Assembly: GCA_002737315.1 (NCBI GenBank)
Contig: NSIH01000010.1
Coordinates: forward strand, 1 to 43,487
From: Flavobacteriales bacterium
GTDB taxonomy: Bacteria > Bacteroidota > Bacteroidia > Flavobacteriales > Schleiferiaceae
Direction of reading: 5' to 3'
Length of the DNA: 43,487 nt
Below the pieces are notes generated by a model that saw nothing but the letters and a program-made list of their open reading frames with translations, was not told the origin of the DNA and did no database searches. Below are positions 15,225-24,130 of the stretch, in pieces. A program made the position numbers and the translations under genes. Position 1 is the stretch's first letter; each line of letters starts with the position of its first letter.

Positions 15225-17150
15225 ATGAAAAATATAGTAAGCACCCTACTCGTTTGCCTCTTTAGTGTGGCAGCCTTTGGCCAAAATCGCCTGGTTTTGG
15301 TGGAGCACTTCACGCAAGCCTCTTGCGGACCCTGTGCATCCCAGAATCCCGCACTTAAAACGCTTTTAGACGCCAACGCCACTAAGGTTGTTGCCCTTAA
15401 ATACCAAACTAGCTGGCCGGGCGTCGACCCTATGAATGCCGCTAATCCGACGGAGGCTGCAGCCCGAGTTCAGTACTATGGTGTAACGGGCGTGCCCAAT
15501 TCGGTGATGGACGGCAGCGGACCAGGCTCGCCAGGAACCATTGTTACCACCACCACTATCAATAATCGTTACAACACTGCTGCCCCCTTGAACCTATCGG
15601 CAAGCCATCAGTGGACAGCCGGTTATGACTCGATTCAAATTGGTGTTTTTGTCGCGAATGCAGGGACCGCAACCGTCGCTTCAGGCGCCGCCGGCTCCCT
15701 CAAGCTTCATGTAGCCGTGATCGAAGAAGAGATTAACTACCCTTCAGCTCCTGGATCCAATGGCGAAACCAACTTCTATCAGGTCATGCGCAAGATGGTA
15801 CCTGATGCAAGCGGAACCACCATGGCCGACAGCTGGACTTCAGGCCAAACGCAAATGTTTGTATTTAAGGTAGCCGCCCCCTCCTACTTAGCGAATTTGA
15901 ACAAGGTCGCCGTGGTGGCCTTCATTCAAGACAACAGCAATAAGTCGGTGCTCAACGCAGCCCGCACTAGTGTTCAAACCATTGCTGGACTTCCTGATGT
16001 TGGACTTAATGCCTTTACTGCAGCAACGCCAGGGCTGTGCAACGGCACAACGACCCCAATGGTTACCATCAAAAACGAAGGAAGTCTTGCCATCACGTCG
16101 GCCTCGGTGGCCTACGCCGTCAACGGCGGAACTCCCGTTACTCAAAACTGGACTGGAAGCCTAAGTGCTGGCGCCACAGCGGTAGTAAGCTTCCCACAGG
16201 TAACGCTTCCTGCAGGTACTAATTCTTTGGTTGCCACCGTGAGTTCACCCAACGGCACCGGAGACGTCAATGGCATGAACAACATGTCTGCACCTCTTAT
16301 TGCTGCGGTTCTAAACAATACTCCCACGCCTGCTCCCTACTCTGAGGGTATGGAGTCTACCAGCTTTAATTCAATTCCTGCCGGTCACGTACTTCTGTAC
16401 AATACTGCGACCAAGCCCTTGGTTACCGTAGTTTCTAAGGCACAGGTCAATGGCTTGCCCCAGGAACTCGGCGGCTACGGACAGTCTACGAAGTCGCTTA
16501 TGGTGGACTTCTTCACCATGCAGTCCGGAGCGCAGGCGAGCATCATCACCCCCAAGGTGAGCGGCATCACCGCCAACCACAAGCTCTACTTCAACCATGC
16601 CTACGCATCGTACGCTGGAGAAGCCGACGGTTTGAAGGTTTTTGTTTCTTCGAACTGCGGAACCACATGGACCAACGTGTTCGATAAATCGGGTACGGCC
16701 CTAGCTACCGCGCCCAATGCAACCGCTCGCTTCTTCCCGCAGCCTACCCAATGGTACCCGAACACCATTAGCCTTTCGCAGTTTGCGGGTCAGGAACTGA
16801 TCGTGAAGTTTGAGTGCAATTCTGCCTACGGCAACAACCTTTGGCTCGACAACTTCTGGATTAACACTGCCGCCCTGGGCGAAGAAGAAATTCAAGCTGC
16901 GCAAGCTAAGCTTTATCCGAACCCTGCTCGCGATGCGGTAAAGATTTCACTTCAAGTATTAGAGGCCGGAGAAGCCCTTGTGGAGGTAATCAACCTCAAC
17001 GGACAGACGGTGATTGCCCAAACTGCTTCGGTTGAATCGGGCATGCAAAGCATTGATTTGCATGTTGCAGACCTCGCTAACGGTGTCTACACTGTGAAGA
17101 TTGCTCTTAATGACCGCGTAGAGACCCTGCGATTCACGGTTCAGCACTAA
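15225..17150 (+). CDS. Omp28-like thioredoxin-fold protein with T9SS type A sorting domain
   Basis: This 641-residue secreted protein has a signal peptide (MKNIVSTLLVCLFSVAAFGQ) and a thioredoxin-like Omp28-type domain (about 21-260) with the active-site pair C34-G-P-C37 and a likely cis-proline at P91 (TGVPNS). A CARDB-like Ig-type domain follows (about 265-355), then a jelly-roll / MAM-like region (about 365-555) ending in NLWLDNFWINT, and a T9SS type A sorting domain from about 564 (LYPNPARDAVKIS). A thiol-disulfide domain on a T9SS-exported protein would act at the cell surface or outside. It is transcribed alone, with a strong terminator after it, next to a second Omp28 gene set. Substrate and partner are unknown. 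Confidence 0.88.
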   Translation: MKNIVSTLLVCLFSVAAFGQNRLVLVEHFTQASCGPCASQNPALKTLLDANATKVVALKYQTSWPGVDPMNAANPTEAAARVQYYGVTGVPNSVMDGSGPGSPGTIVTTTTINNRYNTAAPLNLSASHQWTAGYDSIQIGVFVANAGTATVASGAAGSLKLHVAVIEEEINYPSAPGSNGETNFYQVMRKMVPDASGTTMADSWTSGQTQMFVFKVAAPSYLANLNKVAVVAFIQDNSNKSVLNAARTSVQTIAGLPDVGLNAFTAATPGLCNGTTTPMVTIKNEGSLAITSASVAYAVNGGTPVTQNWTGSLSAGATAVVSFPQVTLPAGTNSLVATVSSPNGTGDVNGMNNMSAPLIAAVLNNTPTPAPYSEGMESTSFNSIPAGHVLLYNTATKPLVTVVSKAQVNGLPQELGGYGQSTKSLMVDFFTMQSGAQASIITPKVSGITANHKLYFNHAYASYAGEADGLKVFVSSNCGTTWTNVFDKSGTALATAPNATARFFPQPTQWYPNTISLSQFAGQELIVKFECNSAYGNNLWLDNFWINTAALGEEEIQAAQAKLYPNPARDAVKISLQVLEAGEALVEVINLNGQTVIAQTASVESGMQSIDLHVADLANGVYTVKIALNDRVETLRFTVQH

Positions 17151-17171
17151 GGCATTTTTAAGCCATTATTC

Positions 17172-17205
17172 AAGCGCCGAGGTTCTGCCTCGGCGCTTCT
17201 TTTTT
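17172..17205 (+). terminator. Rho-independent terminator after the T9SS Omp28-like gene
   Basis: An 11-bp perfect stem, AAGCGCCGAGG with CCTCGGCGCTT, and a 5-nt TTCTG loop are followed by CTTTTTT. It starts 22 nt after the stop at 17150 and separates this gene from the TlpA-DUF6029-Omp28 unit. Confidence 0.93.
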
Positions 17206-17249
17206 GGTCCAAATCGCCGCAGAACTAGGAACCTCTTTGGCAATTGCCG

Positions 17250-17257
17250 TACCTTGA
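17250..17257 (+). promoter_or_regulatory. Promoter box of the TlpA-DUF6029-Omp28 unit
   Basis: TACCTTGA, one mismatch class away from TAnnTTTG, sits 4 nt before the ATG at 17262, the same spacing as at several other genes here. No clear -33 TTG is seen at 14-16 nt. Confidence 0.45.
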
Positions 17258-17261
17258 GGGC

Positions 17262-17741
17262 ATGAAATTGTTGCTTTACTCCGCGCTCTTGACGGTCGGC
17301 TTTCTTGCAGAGGCACAGCCCCTCCCCCAAATTGAGGTTCAAACCCTGGGCGGAACCAGGGTCCCCATTGCCAGCTTGCACCAAACGGGCAAACCAACAA
17401 TCGTTAGTTTTTGGGCAACGTGGTGCAAACCCTGCATCAATGAACTTAATTCTCTTGCAGAGCGGTACGAAGAACTGCAAGAAGAACTCGGGGTGACCTT
17501 GGTCGCCGTGAGCATTGACGACTCGCGCACCAGCCCTAAGGTGGGGCCGTTTGCCGCCGGGCAGGGCTGGGACTACACCGTGGTACTCGACTCCAACAGC
17601 GACCTGCGTCGCGCCATGGGAGTCAATAACGTTCCCCATACCTTTCTGCTCAACGGTGCGGGAGAAATTGTCTGGCAGGTCAACAAGTACGTTCCGGGCG
17701 AAGAAGAGGTCCTTATCGCCGAGATCCGCAAACTGAAGTAG
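17262..17741 (+). CDS. TlpA/ResA-like periplasmic thioredoxin
   Basis: Starting at 17262 (MKLLLYSALL), the protein has 159 residues: a signal peptide ending near AEA (18), then a TlpA-like redoxin domain with the active site W54-C55-K-P-C58 and the cis-proline P125 in VNNVPHTFLL. Such proteins reduce or exchange disulfides in the periplasm, for example in cytochrome maturation or protein folding. It stands 2 bp before a DUF6029 gene and in one unit with an Omp28-like lipoprotein that also has a CxxC, so a thiol relay among them is plausible. The in-frame ATG at 17244 would start before the promoter box and spoil the signal peptide. Confidence 0.9.
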   Translation: MKLLLYSALLTVGFLAEAQPLPQIEVQTLGGTRVPIASLHQTGKPTIVSFWATWCKPCINELNSLAERYEELQEELGVTLVAVSIDDSRTSPKVGPFAAGQGWDYTVVLDSNSDLRRAMGVNNVPHTFLLNGAGEIVWQVNKYVPGEEEVLIAEIRKLK

Positions 17742-17743
17742 CT

Positions 17744-19432
17744 GTGCGCAGGGTTGTATTCATAGCCTTGGCAGTCTGCTCGGCAAGCCTTTGGGCCCAG
17801 CAAGGCCAAACGGATGCTTTGGGCGGAACGCTCCGCGCCGTAATGCAGTTTGATGCTCAGGCCTACGTGCGCGACTCCGTGCTCGACCCTGCGGGCGACT
17901 ACTACCCCGAAGAACGTGCTCTTGGCCAAGGCTGGGCTCTATTTACCTACGATCGAGGCAACCTCCGGATGGGCATGCGCTACGAAAACTACCAGAATGC
18001 TTTGCTGGGCTTTCCGGCCGGATACCGGGGCGAAGGCATTACCTACCGCTTTGCGCAATGGCAGCAAGGCAAGTTTGACATTACGGTAGGGAACTTTTTT
18101 GAGCAGTTTGGGCAGGGACTGATCTTTAGGGCCTACGAAGAACGCGGCCTGGGACTCGACAATGCCATGGACGGCAGCCGCATCATCGCGCGATTATCCA
18201 AGGGCCTGACCCTCAAAGGAGTTATCGGAAGGCAACGGGTATATTTCACTAAAAGCGATGGGATTACGCGAGGATTGGATGCGGAATGGGCCCTTAACGA
18301 AGCATTGCCCTTTTTGAATAAATCCGGCCTGAACCTCAATGCCGGAGCAAGCTTTGTCTCTAAGTTTCAGCGTGGATTTGACCCCTTGCTCAACCTCCCA
18401 GCGAACGTCGGCGCCTGGGCTTACCGCCTTGGAGCCAACTACAAGGGTTTCAACCTCAATGCCGAGTATGCCTACAAGATTAATGACCCAAACTTTGACA
18501 ACGGCTACATCTACAAACCCGGTGAAGCGTTTATAGCCACAGCGACCTATTCCCAAAAAGGACTGGGCGTGCTGGCGATGATCAAGCGCATTGACAACTT
18601 CAGCTTTCGCTCCGACCGCAACGGCCAGCAGTTTGACGCGCTCATCAACTTTATTCCTCCGACGGGTAACCTGCATACCTACGTTTTACCTGCCCTCTAC
18701 CCCTATGCCACCCAGATCAACGGAGAAATGGGCTATCAGTTTGATGTCAACTACCTGATCCCAAAAAAATCTATGCTGGGCGGTCGGTACGGAACCAAGC
18801 TCGCGCTGAGCATGGCCTCGTCGCAAAGCATTGACCGTCAAGCTCTGCAAGACGGGAGTTTTGGTGATAAAGGCAGCCAAGGCTACGAGAGCGACGCCCT
18901 AACCTGGGGGACGATTCCCTACTTTCGCGACCTCAACTTCAGCATTAGCCGCAAGTTTAGTTCCCAGTACAAGTCGCAGTTCACGGCATACCGCTTTGTC
19001 TACAACAAGTCGGTACTGACCGACGGAGTAAACGACTACAGCATCATTGCCGCGCCCGACAGCGACAGCGCTCTGGTGATACCCGCACTGGTCTGGGAGC
19101 AGCAATTTGCCCTACCCAACCACCAAACCCTGCGCACCGAACTTCAGTGGTCTGGGGGCCAAGGGTTTCGTGGAAGTCTTGCCATGTTTTTGGCCGAATG
19201 GACCGTTTCAAAGGCTTGGACCGTCGCCGTGCAGGACGTGTACAACTATGGACACCCCTCGGAATCTCGGCGAATTCACTACCCCCTTCTTTCAGTGGTG
19301 CACTTTGATGGTCCAACGCGAATTCAAATGGGCTACGGGCGCCAGCAGCAGGGCATATTTTGCGTCGGCGGGGTCTGCCGGGTGGTTCCCCCGTCCAACG
19401 GCCTGAGTTTATCCTTAACAACCCAATTTTAA
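17744..19432 (+). CDS. DUF6029 family protein, probable outer-membrane barrel
   Basis: This 562-residue exported protein starts with GTG at 17744, giving a good signal peptide (MRRVVFIALAVCSASLWAQ) and a 2-bp gap from the thioredoxin gene. The body is a series of amphipathic beta strands rich in Tyr, Phe and Gly (for example RMGMRYENYQNALLGFPAGY and IRIMQMGYGR-like strands near the end), ending in LSLSLTTQF; a C-terminal Phe after alternating residues is typical of outer-membrane barrels. The sequence matches my memory of the DUF6029 family, which has no known function. TAATG overlap with the next gene makes co-translation likely. Confidence 0.8.
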   Translation: MRRVVFIALAVCSASLWAQQGQTDALGGTLRAVMQFDAQAYVRDSVLDPAGDYYPEERALGQGWALFTYDRGNLRMGMRYENYQNALLGFPAGYRGEGITYRFAQWQQGKFDITVGNFFEQFGQGLIFRAYEERGLGLDNAMDGSRIIARLSKGLTLKGVIGRQRVYFTKSDGITRGLDAEWALNEALPFLNKSGLNLNAGASFVSKFQRGFDPLLNLPANVGAWAYRLGANYKGFNLNAEYAYKINDPNFDNGYIYKPGEAFIATATYSQKGLGVLAMIKRIDNFSFRSDRNGQQFDALINFIPPTGNLHTYVLPALYPYATQINGEMGYQFDVNYLIPKKSMLGGRYGTKLALSMASSQSIDRQALQDGSFGDKGSQGYESDALTWGTIPYFRDLNFSISRKFSSQYKSQFTAYRFVYNKSVLTDGVNDYSIIAAPDSDSALVIPALVWEQQFALPNHQTLRTELQWSGGQGFRGSLAMFLAEWTVSKAWTVAVQDVYNYGHPSESRRIHYPLLSVVHFDGPTRIQMGYGRQQQGIFCVGGVCRVVPPSNGLSLSLTTQF

Positions 19433-20280
19433 TGCGGAATTTTACTTTTGCCTTGGTTTTGGCAGGTTTTGCCTGGTCCTGCGACTACATTGACGATCCC
19501 TTTCGCGATTCGGGCGGAGGCAACACCACCGAAGCCAACGGAGATACCGTACTGCAGAGCGAGCGCGCAGTGCTTGTTGAGGATTTCACCGGTCACCAGT
19601 GCAAGAACTGCCCTAAGGCGTCGAAGATGCTCAAGCAGCTCGACAGTCTTTATGGATCCGCGCGCGTGATCGGCCTGGCCATTCACGCCGGTCCGGCGAA
19701 CTTTACCTCGGTATCGCCAGAATACCCGCGGGACTTTACCACCGAGGATGGAGACGATTTAGCTAGCTTTTTTGGGGTATGGGGTCTCCCGCTCGGGATG
19801 GTAAATCGTTTGGACTTTACCAGCAGCACCCACCTCAAGACCTACAGCTCCTGGGCGGCATTGACTGCCACGGAACTTGCCCTGGCGCCTGAAGTCCTCT
19901 TCAATGCCTACAGTGGATTCGACAGCACCTCGGGAGTGGCTACGGTTCGATTGGACGTTCGCGCTCAGAGCAGCTTCAGTAACGCCATAGGCCTTGCAGT
20001 CTACCTGAAGGAATCAGGTATTGTATCGCCCCAATTGATGCCCGACCAAACTCGCGACACGAGCTATGTGCATTACAACGTCTTTCGCTCCGCACCCTGG
20101 GGACCCTTTGGTCAGGAGGTTTGGGCGGCCGGCGCTTCAGCGGCAGGGGCCGTTAAAAACTATGAAGCCTCAAAAACCTTGGACACGAGTTGGAACCCTG
20201 ACCTCATGCATTGGGTTGCCTTAGCCTACGACAAAAGCACCTACCGCGTGCTGCAGGCAATCCAAGTTTCGGTTAAGTAG
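19432..20280 (+). CDS. Omp28-like lipoprotein with thioredoxin-type CxxC
   Basis: The ATG at 19432 overlaps the DUF6029 stop by one base. The 282-residue product has a lipoprotein signal with C17 as the lipidated residue (GFAWSC), followed by an acidic stretch DYIDDPFRDS that could act as a surface-export signal for Bacteroidota lipoproteins. The Omp28-type domain begins near 45 with EDFTGHQCKNCPKA (C57, C60), at the place where thioredoxins have their active pair. It is probably anchored in the outer membrane and may face outward. Together with the upstream thioredoxin and barrel it forms a three-gene unit. Its last 8 bp overlap the convergent queG gene. Confidence 0.85.
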   Translation: MRNFTFALVLAGFAWSCDYIDDPFRDSGGGNTTEANGDTVLQSERAVLVEDFTGHQCKNCPKASKMLKQLDSLYGSARVIGLAIHAGPANFTSVSPEYPRDFTTEDGDDLASFFGVWGLPLGMVNRLDFTSSTHLKTYSSWAALTATELALAPEVLFNAYSGFDSTSGVATVRLDVRAQSSFSNAIGLAVYLKESGIVSPQLMPDQTRDTSYVHYNVFRSAPWGPFGQEVWAAGASAAGAVKNYEASKTLDTSWNPDLMHWVALAYDKSTYRVLQAIQVSVK

Positions 20281-21217
20281 CCTGGCCATCGCCTGAGAAG
20301 AAGGCAGCCTCCACGTTGCGCTGAATTCGCAAAAGTCCGGTACGAGAGACCGCAGATTGGCCAAATGCCGCATCAAAAGACTCTTGGCTTGAATGGCGCC
20401 AATCGTCCAGAGACCATTCCACCCAGGCCCCAGGGCTAAATCTTGGTTCGTCGTGGGCCTTGGCCTTACTGTTCCAGGGGCAGACCTCCTGGCATATGTC
20501 GCAGCCAAATACCCATGGGTTCAGGGAGTCGGCCATTTCACGCGGAAGGGCTGCGTGCAGCTCAATGGTTGCATGGCTTATGCAGCGGCCGCTATCGACG
20601 ACCATTGGAGCAACGATAGCCTGGGTCGGGCAGGCGTCGATGCAGCGCGTGCAGCTCCCGCAATGGTCCGCCACCGGGATGTCTGGAACAAAATCGTAGT
20701 CTACAATAAGTTCGGCCAAAAAAAAGTAGGATCCTGCGTTCTTGCTTAAAAGAAGCGAATTTTTGCCTACCCAGCCAAGACCGCTGCGCTCGGCCCATGC
20801 GCGCTCCATAACGGGAGCACTGTCCACAAAGCAGCGGCCCTCTATGGGTCCGATCGCCCCGCAGAGTGCGTCGTGCAGCTCGTGCAAACGTTCTTTAACG
20901 ACTTGGTGGTAGTCTTCTCCGTAGGCGTAGCGGGCAATTCTGGGATGATTATCGCGCTCTATGCCGCTGGGATCGCTATAGTAATTAAAGGACAGGCTCA
21001 CTACGGACTTTGCGCCTGGCACGAGCTTGCGCGGGTCGAGGCGCTTGTCAAAATGGTTCTCCATGTAGCGCATGCTTCCCTGAAACCCTGAGGCGAGCCA
21101 CTGCTCCAGTCGGGGAGCTTCTTCTGCCAAAAATCCGGCCGAAGCGACCCGCGCTTCCATGAATCCGAGTCGCAGGGCTTCGGCTTTAAGAAGTTTGGTC
21201 GCCTGACTCCGCGTCAT
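20273..21217 (-). CDS. queG: Epoxyqueuosine reductase QueG
   Basis: QueG performs the last step of queuosine synthesis, reducing epoxyqueuosine in tRNA with cobalamin and two [4Fe-4S] clusters. The 314-residue protein carries both ferredoxin-like cluster motifs, [13 protein letters not shown] (about 184-196) and [11 protein letters not shown] (about 236-246), plus the family stretches [11 protein letters not shown] and SCTRC. It overlaps ruvB by 4 bp (ATGA) and ends 8 bp inside the convergent Omp28-like gene. Another queuosine gene, queA, lies at the far end of the window. Confidence 0.95.
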   Translation of the reverse strand: MTRSQATKLLKAEALRLGFMEARVASAGFLAEEAPRLEQWLASGFQGSMRYMENHFDKRLDPRKLVPGAKSVVSLSFNYYSDPSGIERDNHPRIARYAYGEDYHQVVKERLHELHDALCGAIGPIEGRCFVDSAPVMERAWAERSGLGWVGKNSLLLSKNAGSYFFLAELIVDYDFVPDIPVADHCGSCTRCIDACPTQAIVAPMVVDSGRCISHATIELHAALPREMADSLNPWVFGCDICQEVCPWNSKAKAHDEPRFSPGAWVEWSLDDWRHSSQESFDAAFGQSAVSRTGLLRIQRNVEAAFFSGDGQAT

Positions 21218-22233
21218 GAGAACAAATCCGCGCCGCCCGAAGGGGTTCGGCCTAGATGCTTATAGGCTTTGTCCATGGCCATTCTTCCTCGTGGAGTCCG
21301 CGCGAGGTAGCCCTCTTGAATGAGGTAGGGTTCGTAGACCTCTTCGAGGGTCTCCGCTTGTTCGCTCACGGCAGTCGCCAGCGTACTAAGGCCCACGGGT
21401 CCGCCCCTAAACTTATCAATCAGGGTGAGCAGAATACGGTTGTCCATTTCGTCGAGGCCATGGGCATCTACGTTTAATGCGTCCATTCCATAGCGCGCCA
21501 CCTCGATGTCAATGATTGTGGTTCCGCGCACTTGGGCAAAATCCCGAAGCCTGCGAAGCAGGGCATTGGCAATTCTAGGAGTTCCGCGGCTGCGGCGGGC
21601 CACTTCGATGGCTGCATCGTCCTGGATTTGGACTCCAAGAATTTTGGACGAGCGTTCCACGATGGTCGACAGAAGCTCCATGCTGTAGTATTCAAGGCGG
21701 GCCGCTATGCCAAAGCGCGCTCGCAAGGGCGAGGTAAGGAGTCCGCTTCGCGTGGTGGCTCCAATCAAAGTAAATGGCTTCAGGCGTATCTGCACCGACC
21801 GCGCGGCCGGACCCGACTCGAGTAGAATATCAATTTGGTAGTCCTCCATTGCGCTGTAGAGGTATTCCTCCACCACCGGACTCAGCCGGTGAATCTCATC
21901 GATAAAAAGGACGTCGTTGGCTTCTAGGCTCGTTAGGAGTCCCGCGAGGTCGCCCGGCTTGTCCAGCACTGGTCCGCTAGTAAGCCTTAAGTTGGACCCT
22001 AGCTCGCTGGCGATAATGTGCGCCAAGGTGGTCTTGCCCAAACCTGGGGGGCCGTGGAGCAGCACGTGGTCCAGCGCCTCCTCGCGCTGGCGCGCGGCCT
22101 GCACAAAAACCTTGAGGTTCGCCAAAACCTTTACCTGACCAGCAAAGTCGTCAAATCGAGAAGGCCTAAGGCGCTGCTCGGCTTCGCGATCGTCCATCTC
22201 TGATGCCGAAGGGTCGTGCAGAAAATCCACCAT
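21214..22233 (-). CDS. ruvB: Holliday junction DNA helicase RuvB
   Basis: RuvB is the AAA+ hexameric motor for branch migration. Walker A (GPPGLGKTT), Walker B (LFIDEIHRL), sensor 1 (GATTRSGLL), the arginine finger region and the C-terminal winged helix ([20 protein letters not shown]) are all present. I start it at ATG 22233 (MVDFLHDPS), 339 residues, because a perfect TACATTTG box ends 5 nt before it; the GTG at 22239 overlaps that box. ruvA lies about 8 kb away, so the two subunits are not co-transcribed. Confidence 0.96.
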   Translation of the reverse strand: MVDFLHDPSASEMDDREAEQRLRPSRFDDFAGQVKVLANLKVFVQAARQREEALDHVLLHGPPGLGKTTLAHIIASELGSNLRLTSGPVLDKPGDLAGLLTSLEANDVLFIDEIHRLSPVVEEYLYSAMEDYQIDILLESGPAARSVQIRLKPFTLIGATTRSGLLTSPLRARFGIAARLEYYSMELLSTIVERSSKILGVQIQDDAAIEVARRSRGTPRIANALLRRLRDFAQVRGTTIIDIEVARYGMDALNVDAHGLDEMDNRILLTLIDKFRGGPVGLSTLATAVSEQAETLEEVYEPYLIQEGYLARTPRGRMAMDKAYKHLGRTPSGGADLFS

Positions 22234-22238
22234 AGGCA

Positions 22239-22246
22239 CAAATGTA
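22239..22246 (-). promoter_or_regulatory. ruvB promoter -7 box
   Basis: TACATTTG, a perfect TAnnTTTG, is followed by TGCCT and then the ATG at 22233. It is squeezed directly against the base of the coxA terminator stem, and no -33 TTG is seen within that stem. Confidence 0.6.
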
Positions 22247-22276
22247 AACGGCCGCCCTTAGATACCGGGCGGCCGC
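22244..22276 (-). terminator. Terminator of the act-cox operon
   Basis: On the minus strand CGGCCGCCC and GGGCGGCCG pair over 9 bp (22249-22257 with 22267-22275) around a 9-nt loop, followed by a moderately T-rich TTTACATTT. It lies 28 nt after the coxA stop. Confidence 0.7.
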
Positions 22277-22303
22277 TTAAAGTACTTATTAACTCCTTTG
22301 AAC

Positions 22304-24109
22304 CTAGTGGGCGTGCTCTCCCTTTTTGATGGGCACATTCTGGGGAACAAAGTCCTCTTCGTAGCCAGGCTTGCTGTAGTCGTAGGGCCAGCGCTGAACC
22401 TCAGGAATGGCTCCCGGCCAGTTGCCGTGCATGTGTTCTACCGGCGCCGTCCACTCCAGCGTATTAGACCTCCAAGGATTTTGTGGAGCCTTAGGACCAC
22501 GCCACATGGAATAGAAGAAGTTAAAAATGAAAATAACCTGCGCTATTCCGCCTCCAATGGCGAAGAAGGTAATAATCACGTTAATGTCGTGCAGCTCGTC
22601 GAAGATGGGAAATTCCGCACTGCTGTAGTAGCGCCGTGGCAAACCAGCCAAGCCCGTGAAGTGCATTGGAAAGAATACCCCGTAGGCCGTCACAAAGGAA
22701 ATCCAAAAGTGAAGGTAGCCCATGGTCTTGTTCATCATGCGACCATACATCTTTGGGAACCAATGGTATACCCCAGCGAACATTCCGAAGATGGCCGACA
22801 ATCCCATCACAATATGGAAGTGTGCTACCACAAAGTAGGTGTCGTGCACGTTGATGTCTAGCGCCGAATCACCTAAGATGATGCCGGTCAAGCCGCCTGC
22901 TACGAAGGTGCTTACTAGTGCAATAGAAAAGAGCATGGCCGGAGTAAACTGAATGTTGCCCTTCCAAAGAGTGGTAATGTAGTTGAAGGCCTTGACCGCA
23001 GAGGGTATGGCAATCAACAGGGTAGTGAAGGTGAAGACGGAACCCAAAAATGGATTCATTCCCGTAATAAACATGTGGTGCCCCCATACTACGAATGACA
23101 AGAAGGCAATCGCCAGAATGGAACCAATCATCGCACGGTAGCCAAAAATGGGTTTGCGTGAGTTGGTAGCAATCACCTCTGACGTAATACCCAAGGCGGG
23201 CAGCAGGATGATGTACACTTCAGGGTGACCCAAGAACCAGAAAAGGTGTTCATAGAGAATAGGACTACCGCCTTGGTTGCTCAGAAGCTCTCCGGCGACC
23301 ATAATGTCGCTTAGGTAGAATGACGTTCCCATGGATCGGTCAAAAATCAGCAGAAGTGCCGCACTCAATAGAACTGGGAAAGAAAGGACACCCAAAATAG
23401 CCGTGACCAAGAAGGCCCAAATGGTCAATGGAAGGCGGGTCATGGTCATGCCCTTGGTCCGGAGGTTGATTACTGTAACAATATAGTTAAGTGATCCGAT
23501 CAATGATCCACCAACAAAAAGCGTCATGGACACAAGCCAGAGGGTCATGCCTGCGCCTGATCCGGGCATAGCCTGGGGAAGGGCGCTAAGGGGCGGGTAC
23601 ACGGTCCAACCGCCTGAGGCTGGTCCTGTCTCCACGAAGAGGGAAGTAAGCATTACCACCGAAGAGGCAGCAAAGAACCAGTATGAGATCATGTTCAGAA
23701 AACCGGAGGCCATGTCGCGCGCACCAATTTGCAATGGAATAAGTAGGTTCGAGAAGGTTCCGCTCAGGCCTGCAGTCAGTACAAAGAAGACCATGATGGT
23801 TCCGTGTATGGTTACCAGAGCCAGGTACATGTTGGGGTCCAAAACACCGTCTGGTGCCCATTTACCCAAGAAGGTTTCAAGAATTGGGAAGCTCTCGCCC
23901 GGCCAAGCCAGCTGGAGCCTGAATAGCATCGACATGAATACTCCTACGAGGCCCATAAACATTCCCGTAATTAGGAACTGCTTAGCGATCATTTTGTGAT
24001 CGGTCGAGAAAATATACTTCGTCCAGAAGTTATCGACTGGATGCTCGTCGTGATCATGGCCCTCTGCGTGAGCCGTATCGTGTGCGTGTTCCTGTGCGTG
24101 GTCTGCCAT
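22304..24109 (-). CDS. Cytochrome c oxidase subunit I (aa3 type)
   Basis: CoxA, 601 residues with about twelve helices, holds heme a and the heme a3-CuB site that reduces oxygen to water and pumps protons. Visible signatures include STDHKMIAKQF, the CuB/Tyr motif FWFLGHPEVYIILLP, VVWGHHMFITG and HDTYFVVAHFHIVMG with the heme ligands. The N-terminus carries seven histidines within residues 4-23 before the first helix, and the C-terminus ends in KKGEHAH. It follows coxB by 21 bp and is the last gene of the ACIII-oxidase operon; CoxIII and CoxIV come from the separate locus at 1454-3283. Confidence 0.97.
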   Translation of the reverse strand: MADHAQEHAHDTAHAEGHDHDEHPVDNFWTKYIFSTDHKMIAKQFLITGMFMGLVGVFMSMLFRLQLAWPGESFPILETFLGKWAPDGVLDPNMYLALVTIHGTIMVFFVLTAGLSGTFSNLLIPLQIGARDMASGFLNMISYWFFAASSVVMLTSLFVETGPASGGWTVYPPLSALPQAMPGSGAGMTLWLVSMTLFVGGSLIGSLNYIVTVINLRTKGMTMTRLPLTIWAFLVTAILGVLSFPVLLSAALLLIFDRSMGTSFYLSDIMVAGELLSNQGGSPILYEHLFWFLGHPEVYIILLPALGITSEVIATNSRKPIFGYRAMIGSILAIAFLSFVVWGHHMFITGMNPFLGSVFTFTTLLIAIPSAVKAFNYITTLWKGNIQFTPAMLFSIALVSTFVAGGLTGIILGDSALDINVHDTYFVVAHFHIVMGLSAIFGMFAGVYHWFPKMYGRMMNKTMGYLHFWISFVTAYGVFFPMHFTGLAGLPRRYYSSAEFPIFDELHDINVIITFFAIGGGIAQVIFIFNFFYSMWRGPKAPQNPWRSNTLEWTAPVEHMHGNWPGAIPEVQRWPYDYSKPGYEEDFVPQNVPIKKGEHAH

Positions 24110-24130
24110 AATGAAATTCTTTATCTGGTA

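Noticed and set aside
13823-22233. Split ruvA and ruvB as a sign of rearrangement
   Set aside because: Separate ruvA and ruvB loci are common in Bacteroidota, and no mobile element or repeat is seen nearby.
22237-22239. GTG start for ruvB
   Set aside because: It overlaps the last base of the TACATTTG box; ATG at 22233 follows the box and matches the spacing at other genes.
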